Shown: in pieces, positions 35,150-43,679 of the stretch | Numbering within the stretch: position 1 is the first letter of the stretch | Layout of the letters: each line of letters opens with the position of its first letter | From: Desulfurispira natronophila | GTDB lineage: Bacteria; Chrysiogenota; Chrysiogenetes; Chrysiogenales; Chrysiogenaceae | Length of the DNA: 64,000 nt | Assembly (NCBI RefSeq): GCF_014203025.1 | Contig: NZ_JACHID010000014.1 | Location: 1-64,000 of the forward strand | Reading direction: 5' to 3' | Position numbers and translations under genes: made by a program | The notes under the pieces: model-generated | Database searches by the model: none | What the model saw: the letters and a program-made list of their open reading frames with translations, nothing else | What the model was told of the DNA's origin: nothing

Positions 35150-35976
35150 AAGCCATGTTGGCCGCCATAATAGCTTTTTTACTTATTTTCAGCGTTTCTG
35201 CACAAGCGGAAGCATACCCTAGCAAAGAAGACGCTGGCAATCCCGTTGCCCATATAGTGACATCCATGGGGGAGATATACGCTGAGCTCTACCCACAGGC
35301 TGCGCCTCAGACAGTACAGAACTTTATTGAACTGTCTCGAACAGGTTTTTATGAGGGTCTGGAGTTTCACCAGGTTGTCGTTGGTTCGATGATCCGTGGT
35401 GGTGACCCCACGGGAACCGGTAGTGGTGGTCCGGGCTATACTTTTGCCGACGAAATCAATGCCAGCGCCCTGGGTCTTGATCAGGAATCAGTGGTGCAGG
35501 AGGGGTATCTCCCTCACCCGGCCCTGGGTATTGGCAGCCAGGCGGATTTTCAGCAGCAGATTCTTATCCCCCTTATTCAATCCATGGGGATTCTCACTCA
35601 GCACGAGTTGGAGTTGCGAGAGCATGAAGTGGAGCAGCAGTTGATGGCGCTGAGCCTGAAGGAGGCTTATGAAAACCTGGGATACTCATATCGGGATGAC
35701 TTGCCATCACGGCACCCCGTAGCAGGCTCCCTGGCCATGGCTAATTCCGGTCCCGACAGCAACGGGTCGCAGTTTGTCATTACTTTGGAGGATGCCCCCT
35801 GGTTGGCAGGTAAGCATACGGTGTTTGGGCAGGTGCTGCTGGGCATGGAAGTGGTCGAGCGCATTTGCCAGGTCAGCGTTGATATTGAAATGCGACCACG
35901 GTTGCCTGTGATTATTGAAAATATTGAGATTGTGGACGATTTGCCGCCGGAGCCGGAGGAAGAGCCGGAAGCCTGA
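35146..35976 (+). CDS. Exported cyclophilin-type peptidyl-prolyl isomerase with insertion
   Basis: The 276-residue protein has a signal peptide (residues 1-23, VSAQAEA) and a cyclophilin domain: GEIYAELYPQAAPQTVQNF, FHQVVVGSMIRGGDPTGTGSGGPGY, then GSLAMANSGPDSNGSQFVIT, HTVFGQVLLGMEVV. Between DEIN (about residue 103) and GSLAMA (about 192) lies an insertion of roughly 85 residues, rich in Gln, Glu and Leu (FQQQILIPLIQSMG, LELREHEVEQQLMAL). It is absent from ordinary bacterial cyclophilins. The tail is acidic (PPEPEEEPEA). GTG 35146 overlaps the kinase stop (GTGA), suggesting stoichiometric co-expression with the kinase. Confidence 0.9.
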   Translation: MKAMLAAIIAFLLIFSVSAQAEAYPSKEDAGNPVAHIVTSMGEIYAELYPQAAPQTVQNFIELSRTGFYEGLEFHQVVVGSMIRGGDPTGTGSGGPGYTFADEINASALGLDQESVVQEGYLPHPALGIGSQADFQQQILIPLIQSMGILTQHELELREHEVEQQLMALSLKEAYENLGYSYRDDLPSRHPVAGSLAMANSGPDSNGSQFVITLEDAPWLAGKHTVFGQVLLGMEVVERICQVSVDIEMRPRLPVIIENIEIVDDLPPEPEEEPEA

Positions 35977-36059
35977 CACGGCAAAGCAACCTGTCGCTTC
36001 GTGCCACCTCACCGCTGAGGGGAATGGGGAAAGGCAGTCTAAGGTAGAACTTGACCTTT

Positions 36060-36084
36060 GGTGGATGGGCTTCGCTTATCCACC
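36060..36084. terminator. Hairpin after the cyclophilin gene
   Basis: GGTGGAT (36060-36066) pairs with ATCCACC (36078-36084); the loop GGGCTTCGCTT may add a GC-rich inner pairing. It lies between the convergent cyclophilin and moeA genes (gap 35977-36270), with no T-run. A degenerate AGCAGGCTGCTGA motif near 36149-36161 recalls the repeat arm seen at 1753. The gap holds no gene. Confidence 0.45.
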
Positions 36085-36270
36085 CTGCAGTTCTTGCATA
36101 GTCTGCTGCTCCTCGTCCCTGAGATTTCGTGTTTTTCGGCAGTGCTGGTAGCAGGCTGCTGATGGGCAGAGAGGGGTCCAAGAAAAACTTGAAGAGCATG
36201 AAAAAGAGGCAGTGAACCAACAGCACAGAAGACTTTTTGTAGCAGGAGCTCTGGCGGCAGTATGGTATGG

Positions 36271-37494
36271 CTATACCTGTTCCAGTGGCTCAGCGGGGTT
36301 GAGCAGGAACAGCGTGACGTATTCACCCGCCAGCAAGTTGCCCCGGTCCTCCGGCAAAATTGCAACTCCGTTAGCCCGTACCATGGTGCTCATTATGCCG
36401 GTATTCTGGTCTCCAGCGCTGGAAACAAACAGTTCTCCCTTTGAATTTTCGGTGACGAGCACGCGCATGAACTCACGCCGTCCAGATTTTCTTTTTACCT
36501 CGTGCTCCAGCCTTCCCTGGCGCACTGGCCGGAAAAAGTGCTGATGTCCGGTCATTTTACGCAGTGCTGGTCGCACAAAAGCCTCAAAAGTGAGTATAGA
36601 AGCAACGGGATTGCCAGGCAGGCAAAAGGTTGGGACTCCTCGTATTTGACCAAATGCTGTAGGTCGGCCGGGTTTTATGTCCACTTTCCAGAAGTGTATT
36701 TCCAGGCCAAGCTCATCGAGAACCTGACGCACTAGATCCCGATCCCCAGCGGAAATACCGGCAGAAGTAATCAGCATGTCAGCTTGCTGTCCGGCATGTA
36801 ATTTCTCCAGCAAACTTTGGCGACAGTCACGGGCTGTGCCCAGCATGACGGGCACTCCGCCAGCTTCCTTCACTGCTGCTGCAAGGGCGTAGCTGTTGCT
36901 GTTGATAATTTGACTTTCACCAGGAGTCTGGCCTAGCTCCACCAGCTCGTCACCAGTAGCGAGAATAGCAATACGTGGCTGCATGGAAACACTTACCTGC
37001 GCAAATCCCAGTGACGCCAGGAGATTAATATGGGGCGCCTGTAAAATGGTTCCCTGCTTAAGCACAACCTGCTGCTGCTGGATATCCTCACTTTGCCAGC
37101 GGATATGGGATCCTAAAGGGACGGGCTTTTCTATAATGATCTTGCCTGAATCCTCTCGGGTGTTTTCTACAGGAACTACGGCGGCACACCCTGGAGGAGT
37201 TGGTGCACCGGTCATGATCTTTACTGCTGTGCCAGGGCTTACTTCCAAGTCTTGAGCAGTTTCTCCAGCAGCAATAAAACCAGTTACCTGAAGCTGGCAC
37301 TGGCAACTGCTATCGGCGGCGTGTATGGCGTATCCGTCCATAGCAGAATTATCCCAGCGTGGTATATCCCATGGAGCCTTTACTGGAGTTGCCAGGACGC
37401 GGCCAAGAGCACCGTCCAAAAAGATGTTTTCAGGGGCGGTGGGTTTGATATGGTTCAGTATTGTATTGATGGCATTGGTAAAAGTCTCGGGCAT
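36271..37494 (-). CDS. moeA: Molybdopterin molybdenumtransferase MoeA
   Basis: MoeA inserts molybdate into adenylylated molybdopterin in the cytoplasm. The 407-residue product has the complete family order: WDIPRWDNSAMDGYAI, GTAVKIMTGAPTPPGCAAVVPVE, PRIAILATGDELVELG, SAGISAGDRDLVR and LPGNPVASILTFEAFVRP, and the C-terminal beta domain ending in NLLAGEYVTLFLL. With moaA near the arr genes it supplies cofactor for ArrA, though the two genes are 35 kb apart. The 286 bp upstream (37495-37780) contain no gene; TGCCAC/GTGGCA at 37662-37680 is a short inverted repeat. Confidence 0.95.
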   Translation of the reverse strand: MPETFTNAINTILNHIKPTAPENIFLDGALGRVLATPVKAPWDIPRWDNSAMDGYAIHAADSSCQCQLQVTGFIAAGETAQDLEVSPGTAVKIMTGAPTPPGCAAVVPVENTREDSGKIIIEKPVPLGSHIRWQSEDIQQQQVVLKQGTILQAPHINLLASLGFAQVSVSMQPRIAILATGDELVELGQTPGESQIINSNSYALAAAVKEAGGVPVMLGTARDCRQSLLEKLHAGQQADMLITSAGISAGDRDLVRQVLDELGLEIHFWKVDIKPGRPTAFGQIRGVPTFCLPGNPVASILTFEAFVRPALRKMTGHQHFFRPVRQGRLEHEVKRKSGRREFMRVLVTENSKGELFVSSAGDQNTGIMSTMVRANGVAILPEDRGNLLAGEYVTLFLLNPAEPLEQV

Positions 37495-37780
37495 GGTGAA
37501 CTCTCCGTTGCTGTAATAAAAAGCTTTTTACAAGCATCTGTTTGTGCTCGGTAAAGCGAAAGAGTGACAATGGCTTTGCGAAAACCCAGGGTGGTGCGCT
37601 CATGTTGGGTAATGTGCTTAATGTTGCCGGGAAGGGGACTCTTCTGGCTACAGTAATACCGTGCCACAGTGACCGTGGCAACAGGTTTTCTGGTATTGGC
37701 TCTTTTGCTGTAGTATCAGTGTGACTGTTTTTCGCACTGCTGTGGTTTCTCTTTTGCAGAAATGTCTGGGAGCAAAATTA

Positions 37781-38503
37781 ATGAATCACTTACACCAGCC
37801 CCATGCTTCGTGGGCTCAATATTACGATCTGGTATTTGCCGAGACCTTTGGCGAGGCGTACCAAGATCTGACGGACAAGACACTCGCTCAGGTACGCTCT
37901 TGTGCTGAGGTTGGGTGCCGCATAGTGGATTTTGGCGCCGGCACAGGTCGCCTGGCTATCCCGCTGGCGCAGTACGGCTACTGTGTGACGGCAGTTGAGC
38001 CGTGCTGGGAGATGCTGCAGCAGCTGGCACACAAGCCGGGGGCTGAAGATGTGAAGTTGACTCACAGCACTATGGCGCAATTTGTTGCGAAACAGGCTTT
38101 TGATGCAGCCATTTGTGCCTTTACGGTCCTGATGTACTTATTGGATGAAGAGGCTCTGCAGGCTTCACTCCAGGCGGTTGCTGACTCCCTGGCTTCTGGC
38201 GGCCTGCTGCTGATTGATATTCCGGATCGGCAACTTTTTCAGGGTTTTGTGGCCCAGACGAAAATAATGGAACGTCAGGTGGATATTGATCCTTTGGGTG
38301 GAGGTTTGTACTGTTTTTCAGACCAGACTTTCTTGCAGCTGGAAAGTGGCACTCAGCACTATTACGATGAATTCTGTATTCGTTATTGGGACAGTGCTTT
38401 TGTTGTAGATCAGCTTCGTTTTTGTGGCTTTGAGGTTGAAGCTGACTTAAGTGCTGATTTTGCCGATTTTATGAGCCACTACCTGTTGTTGCGAAAAATG
38501 TAA
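37781..38503 (+). CDS. Class-I SAM-dependent methyltransferase
   Basis: The 240-residue protein shows a standard Rossmann methyltransferase: YYDLVFAETFGEAY lead-in, SAM-binding VDFGAGTGRLAIPLA (motif I), AVEPCWEMLQQL (acidic motif II), FDAAICAFTVLMYLLDEEAL and the GGLLLIDIP strand. This resembles the Methyltransf_25/41 type acting on small molecules. The C-terminal part (QHYYDEFCIRYW) forms the substrate lid. The start is ATG 37781, with TCTGGGAG upstream. The substrate is unknown; neighbours (moeA, glutamate dehydrogenase) give no clear link. Confidence 0.85.
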   Translation: MNHLHQPHASWAQYYDLVFAETFGEAYQDLTDKTLAQVRSCAEVGCRIVDFGAGTGRLAIPLAQYGYCVTAVEPCWEMLQQLAHKPGAEDVKLTHSTMAQFVAKQAFDAAICAFTVLMYLLDEEALQASLQAVADSLASGGLLLIDIPDRQLFQGFVAQTKIMERQVDIDPLGGGLYCFSDQTFLQLESGTQHYYDEFCIRYWDSAFVVDQLRFCGFEVEADLSADFADFMSHYLLLRKM

Positions 38504-38866
38504 ACGCTTATGGTGCGAGCATCAGGCAACCCTGAGGGCCTACCGCATTAAAACGGCGCATTCAGGCAAGGACAGAACATGGGGCGGCTTTTAATTGGTA
38601 CTTTTAAGCTCCCACAAACAAAGGGCAATATGCCGGATATAACAAGCGGGTAAGAACAGTGAAGCTGACGTGTGAAAATAATGGCGACTCACTGTTTTAC
38701 TCTCAAACTATAGAGTACAAAACTTTAGCGGTAGAAGAGTCGGTATCTATTTGCCTGAATGTATATTTTGTGACAATATTGGCAAGCTATTCTTAATTGA
38801 TTTTTTATGGTGATCTTCACCACTGTTTTTACTGCTTCCGAAACGCAACACATAATGGAGTGTGGC
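38504..38866. other. Gene-free gap before the glutamate dehydrogenase gene
   Basis: These 363 bases have no supported gene. A short TCAGG/CCTGA hairpin (38522-38535) follows the methyltransferase stop, without a T-run. The AT-rich part from 38700 on should carry the promoter of the following operon, but I see no convincing -35/-10 pair. Confidence 0.4.
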
Positions 38867-41800
38867 ATGAGCAAAATTCGCTTGAAACAGGATCATCTGG
38901 AAAATGCCTTTGAAATGATGCAGCAAAAGCGCCAGGCCGTGGTGGATCTGATTCGCGCCAAGGACTCGGTGCATAGCGAGGCTGATATCCCCCTGCTGGA
39001 GAGCTTGCTGGAGATTCTCATTGACAACTCACCCCGTAAATACATGGATTTTATTAGCGAGGAGCAACTGCTGGTTCAGCTGCAAACCTTTCTTGACTTT
39101 TTGCGGGTGCGCAAGGGCAATACCATCAACTTTGAGGTTTTTACACCGGAGGACGATAATCTTGACTTCGGCATCATGTACTCCAGTATTCTGTTTATCA
39201 ACATGCCGGACTCGCCGTTTATCCTCAAAAGCCTTTACTCCTACTTTGAGTCCCGTTCTCTGCCTCACTTCCTCACTATTCACCCCATTATAAATGTGGA
39301 GCGTGATGGCCGGGGTCGCCTGCTCTCTCTGGATACTCGCTATAATGATCCATCGGTGGCCAAGCGCCTTGAGTCATTTATAGTTATCCAGTTTCAGGCC
39401 ATTGAGGATCAGGATGAAATCCGGCAACTGCGGGAAGATATCTGCGCCATTCTCAACAGCACTCAGCTGGCAGTGCAGGACTTTGGAGCCATACTGAAAA
39501 AGCTGCAGGAAATAGAGCTTTTTGTAAATACCACAGAGCAGGTGAGTGAAACGGAGCGGGAAAACACCATCGAGTTTTTCCGCTGGCTGGAACAGGAAAA
39601 TTTTGTCTTTCTGGGGTATCGGCAGTACAAGGTCAGCCATCCTGGCAACAAGGATAAAGCTACCATTCAGGTGGTATCAGGCGCAGGATTGGGTATACTG
39701 CGGGATGATAAGGGCTCACAGTACGCAAAACCCAAAAAAATCAAGACACTTTCCCGTACTCAGCAGGAGTCGCTATTTTCCAAGCGCTATATTACCCTGG
39801 ATAAATCCAACTCTCTCAGTCCGGTTTACCACGCCCAGCGCAAGAATATGGACTACATCGGGCTTCGGCAGCGTATCAGTGATGATGAGTATCGGGAGCA
39901 CGTTTTTTTGGGGCTGTACAGCTCCAAGTATGGACGTGAGTCAGTCAACTCTATTGACTACCTGCGGGGACGTATCAACCGCATACTGGAAAACAAGAAA
40001 ATTCTCTATAAAACCTACAGTTACAATCGTATCTACGAGATTCTCAACTACTACCCCAAAGAAGATCTGTTTTTTATGCCCCCCAAGCTGTTGGGTCAGG
40101 TGGTGAGTGATCTGCTCAACATTATATCGTTTGACAAGGTTAAGATTATCCCCCTGGAGAATCTCAATGTGCGGGGGCAGAGCCTGCTGTTGATCCTTCC
40201 TGCCATGAACTATAGCCACCAGAGCTTGCAGCAGGCTTTGGATATTATTCGCGAAGCATTCAACGTGCAGCTTTTCGAGCATCGTCATTTTGGCAGCGAC
40301 ACGGATGCTATCAAGGTTTATATCTATCTGGTCCCCGATGAAGGGGTAAAGGAAGTTGACCTGAGTCAGCTGGAAAATCGCATCGATGAGCAGACGATTG
40401 ACTGGCGAGGTCGTTTAGTGGAGCGCATTTCCTTTTTCTTCAGCGATGCAGATATGCCCATTGAAGGTCTGGTCCGCCAATACCAGCATGCCTTTCCAGA
40501 GAGCTACCGAGTGGCAAATTCTCCGCGGGAAGCCACCGACGATATTGCTATGCTGGAGCGACTGCTGGATCAGCAGCAGGATCAGGTGGACATTCTGAAG
40601 AAGGACGAAGCTTCGGCCTATGTAAAAATCTACTCCTTGGGGCAGTACTTTCTCAGCGATCTGATTCCCATGTTCCAGAACATGGGAATGCGCGTGGTGG
40701 AGGAAAGTCTTTACACGGTCACTCCCCAGGACAAGATGCCAGTTCATATTCACCGCTTCCGGGTAACGGAAAGTGGTGGCACGGTGGAGAGGGTTCTCAA
40801 GCAGCGCACTACGATTGTGCAGACCTCTCTGGCGGTACTCCACGGACACGTGGCCAATGATGAGCTGAACGCCCTGGCCCTCTCACGAGGTATCGACTGC
40901 TGGAGTATCGTCATGCTACGGGCTTACCTGGAGTATCTCTATCAGGTTGGGGTCAAGTACACCAAAATGGTGGCCATCAATGCCTTGCTGAATAACTGTG
41001 ATATTACAGCCGATCTGGTGCGTTACTTTGAAGTGCGCTTTTCACCAACACTCAAGTCGGGTGAAGAGAAGCGAAGCAGCGAGTTGGATAAGGTTTACCA
41101 AAGCATACATCAGAAAATTGAGGATGTGGCCTCAATAGCGGAAGACTATGTCTTGCGGCGATTTATCAATGCTATTGAGAGTACGCTGCGCACTTCATTC
41201 TACAAGGGTGAGGCTCAGCGGCGGGTGCTTTCCTTAAAAATCGCTTCGCCCAATATTATAGATATTCCCCTGCCAAAACCCATGTTCGAAATATTTGTCT
41301 ACTCTATCCCCATGAGTGGTACCCACTTGCGTGGGGGCAAAGTGGCCCGAGGTGGACTGCGCTGGTCCGACCGTCCCGATGACTTCCGCACTGAAGTGCT
41401 GGGGCTGGTCAATACCCAGATAACCAAAAACAGCGTTATTGTTCCCACGGGATCCAAGGGTGGGTTTGTTCTCCGAAATACCGGTCTTAGCGGTGCCGAT
41501 GCTCGTCAGGAAGCCGATCGTCAATACCGCAACTATATCAGTGCCCTGCTGGAGATTACCGATAATGTAGTACAGGGAAAGGTGCAGCGACCCGATAATG
41601 TGGTTTGTTATGATGAAGAGGATGCTTATCTGGTCGTTGCTGCTGACAAGGGCACGGCTCACCTGTCCGATGTGGCCAATGCGGTCAGTAATGACCATAA
41701 CTTCTGGCTGGGTGATGCCTTTGCCAGCGGCGGCAGTTACGGTTACGATCACAAGGAGATGGGAGTTACTGCCAAAGGTGCTTGGGAAGCAGTCAAACGA

Positions 41801-43678
41801 CATTTCCGCAATCTGGGCAAAGATATCCAGTCTGAGCCATTTACCGTTGTGGGCGTTGGTGATATGGGGGGTGACGTTTTTGGCAATGGTATGCTGCTTT
41901 CTCGTCAGATCCGTCTGGTGGCAGCATTCAACCATATGCACATTTTTATCGACCCTGATCCTGACCCGGCTGTCGCCTACAAAGAGCGGCAGCGTATGTT
42001 TAAGCTTCAGGGCTCCCAGTGGACTGACTACAAAAGCGATGCCCTTTCCAAGGGAGGTGGTGTTTACAGCCGCAGCGACAAAAAGATCACTATATCTCGC
42101 GAAGCTGCCAAGGCGTTGGGAACTTCCCGTACTGCCTTTACTCCCGACGAGTTGATAAAAACAATCCTCAAGGCACCAGTGGAGCTTCTTTGGAATGGTG
42201 GTATCGGTACCTATATCAAAGCGACCCACGAAAGCCATGCTGATGTGGGTGACAAGGCCAACGATAACCTGCGCATCAATGCCACTGAGCTGCGGGTGAA
42301 AGTCCTGGGAGAAGGGGGCAATCTGGGGGTCACTCAACCAGCCCGCATTGAGTTTGTCATGAATGGTGGTCACGCCTACACTGATGCCATTGACAACTCG
42401 GCAGGGGTGAATACCTCCGACCACGAGGTCAACCTGAAGATTCTTATGCAAAGTGCCATGGAAAAAGGCAAGATAACTTTTGATGAGCGCAATGTCTTGC
42501 TCAAGGAAATGTCCGATGCTGTAGAAGAGCATGTCATGCAGACCAACTATCGCAACGGCTGCTCCATTGACCTGGACATCCATCTTAGTTCGGAAAGCAT
42601 ACTCCTTTTTCAGGAGTTGATAGACTTCCTGGTAGATAAAGGGGTTATGGATGCGCAGAACGAATTCATACCTACCGGTGAAGAGTTGTTGGCTCTGGAA
42701 CAGCGAGGCATGGGTATTCCCGGACCTATTTTGGCCAAAATCACCAGCTATGCCCGCATGGATATCTACGATACTCTGATGCAGAGTGATTTGCGCTGGA
42801 ACAGTGCTCTGGAAGAGTTGTATCGCAGCTACTTCCCGCCCCAGCTGCAGGAAAAATTCCGTGAAGAGATCGACGAGCACAAACTGAAAAAAGAGATTAC
42901 TTGTACGCTGCTGGCCAACAAGATTGTCGATCAGGCAGGCTGCACCTTCGTCTACAACCTCATGTCTACCACCAGGGGGACTGTGGCCGAGATAACCCAG
43001 AACTACCTGAGTCTGGAGCACTTGCTGGGTGTCGATGCCTTGCGGCAGAGCGTCTTTGCCTTGGACAACAAGAAACCTTCAGCGGTACAACTCAAGATGA
43101 TTCAGAGTATTGAGAACTCCATGCGTCGTGGTGTGCGATGGATCATAACCAAGAACGTGGTAGAAAAGGATTACTGCCAGCTGTGCGATCAGGTGCTGGA
43201 GTCCTTCAGCAGTGTTTTTGCCAACCTGGAGAAAGTGCTGCCCAAAAGCTATCTGGAACGACTTACTACCGCCATCAAAAATAGTGAGCATACAGCGGAT
43301 AATCCAAAAGTCTCTGAGTTTATTGAAAAAAGTCGCTTTTTGGCGGATATTCTTTCTATATGCTACGCTTCAGCCAGAACTGAACGGAGTATCGACGAGA
43401 CGTTGCAGGTCTACTTTGAAATCAAGGAGCTGCTGCAGGTGGACGACTTCAAGGAAATGGTCTACCAGATGCCTCTGCTGGACGTGTGGGATCGTATGGC
43501 CCGGAACACTCTTATTGGCAATATCACCGATCGCATGGAGGAGTATACTATGGCACGTTTGGCTAACCCCAAAATGGCTATTGGTACCGAAGGCTACGAT
43601 GCCATCATTAACAGTGTGCGGGAAAAGGGAATAAAGAACTTTAATCCTCTGTTTATCGCTTTGCGTGGGTTGACCTGA
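38867..43678 (+). CDS. Large NAD-specific glutamate dehydrogenase (GDH-180 type)
   Basis: This enzyme deaminates glutamate to 2-oxoglutarate with NAD in the cytoplasm. The 1603-residue product starts at ATG 38867 (TGGAG seven bases upstream) and matches the long bacterial family with regulatory N-terminal ACT-like regions (to about 680) and a C-terminal extension. The catalytic core includes HLRGGKVARGGLRWSDRPDDFRTEVLGL, IVPTGSKGGFVL (substrate lysine), DKGTAHLSDVANAVS, FWLGDAFASGGSYGYDHK and the NAD-binding VGVGDMGGDVFGNGM. It is followed one base later by glnD, so nitrogen sensing and glutamate breakdown are probably co-expressed. The usual length is about 1600 residues, so it is complete. 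Confidence 0.95.
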   Translation: MSKIRLKQDHLENAFEMMQQKRQAVVDLIRAKDSVHSEADIPLLESLLEILIDNSPRKYMDFISEEQLLVQLQTFLDFLRVRKGNTINFEVFTPEDDNLDFGIMYSSILFINMPDSPFILKSLYSYFESRSLPHFLTIHPIINVERDGRGRLLSLDTRYNDPSVAKRLESFIVIQFQAIEDQDEIRQLREDICAILNSTQLAVQDFGAILKKLQEIELFVNTTEQVSETERENTIEFFRWLEQENFVFLGYRQYKVSHPGNKDKATIQVVSGAGLGILRDDKGSQYAKPKKIKTLSRTQQESLFSKRYITLDKSNSLSPVYHAQRKNMDYIGLRQRISDDEYREHVFLGLYSSKYGRESVNSIDYLRGRINRILENKKILYKTYSYNRIYEILNYYPKEDLFFMPPKLLGQVVSDLLNIISFDKVKIIPLENLNVRGQSLLLILPAMNYSHQSLQQALDIIREAFNVQLFEHRHFGSDTDAIKVYIYLVPDEGVKEVDLSQLENRIDEQTIDWRGRLVERISFFFSDADMPIEGLVRQYQHAFPESYRVANSPREATDDIAMLERLLDQQQDQVDILKKDEASAYVKIYSLGQYFLSDLIPMFQNMGMRVVEESLYTVTPQDKMPVHIHRFRVTESGGTVERVLKQRTTIVQTSLAVLHGHVANDELNALALSRGIDCWSIVMLRAYLEYLYQVGVKYTKMVAINALLNNCDITADLVRYFEVRFSPTLKSGEEKRSSELDKVYQSIHQKIEDVASIAEDYVLRRFINAIESTLRTSFYKGEAQRRVLSLKIASPNIIDIPLPKPMFEIFVYSIPMSGTHLRGGKVARGGLRWSDRPDDFRTEVLGLVNTQITKNSVIVPTGSKGGFVLRNTGLSGADARQEADRQYRNYISALLEITDNVVQGKVQRPDNVVCYDEEDAYLVVAADKGTAHLSDVANAVSNDHNFWLGDAFASGGSYGYDHKEMGVTAKGAWEAVKRHFRNLGKDIQSEPFTVVGVGDMGGDVFGNGMLLSRQIRLVAAFNHMHIFIDPDPDPAVAYKERQRMFKLQGSQWTDYKSDALSKGGGVYSRSDKKITISREAAKALGTSRTAFTPDELIKTILKAPVELLWNGGIGTYIKATHESHADVGDKANDNLRINATELRVKVLGEGGNLGVTQPARIEFVMNGGHAYTDAIDNSAGVNTSDHEVNLKILMQSAMEKGKITFDERNVLLKEMSDAVEEHVMQTNYRNGCSIDLDIHLSSESILLFQELIDFLVDKGVMDAQNEFIPTGEELLALEQRGMGIPGPILAKITSYARMDIYDTLMQSDLRWNSALEELYRSYFPPQLQEKFREEIDEHKLKKEITCTLLANKIVDQAGCTFVYNLMSTTRGTVAEITQNYLSLEHLLGVDALRQSVFALDNKKPSAVQLKMIQSIENSMRRGVRWIITKNVVEKDYCQLCDQVLESFSSVFANLEKVLPKSYLERLTTAIKNSEHTADNPKVSEFIEKSRFLADILSICYASARTERSIDETLQVYFEIKELLQVDDFKEMVYQMPLLDVWDRMARNTLIGNITDRMEEYTMARLANPKMAIGTEGYDAIINSVREKGIKNFNPLFIALRGLT

Positions 43679-43679
43679 G

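Noticed and set aside
37495-37780. Molybdenum-cofactor riboswitch upstream of moeA
   Set aside because: I found only a short TGCCAC/GTGGCA repeat and no convincing match to the conserved Moco-RNA core.
41234-43021. 595-codon minus-strand frame inside the glutamate dehydrogenase gene
   Set aside because: The plus strand encodes intact catalytic motifs of the dehydrogenase; the opposite frame is a codon-bias shadow.
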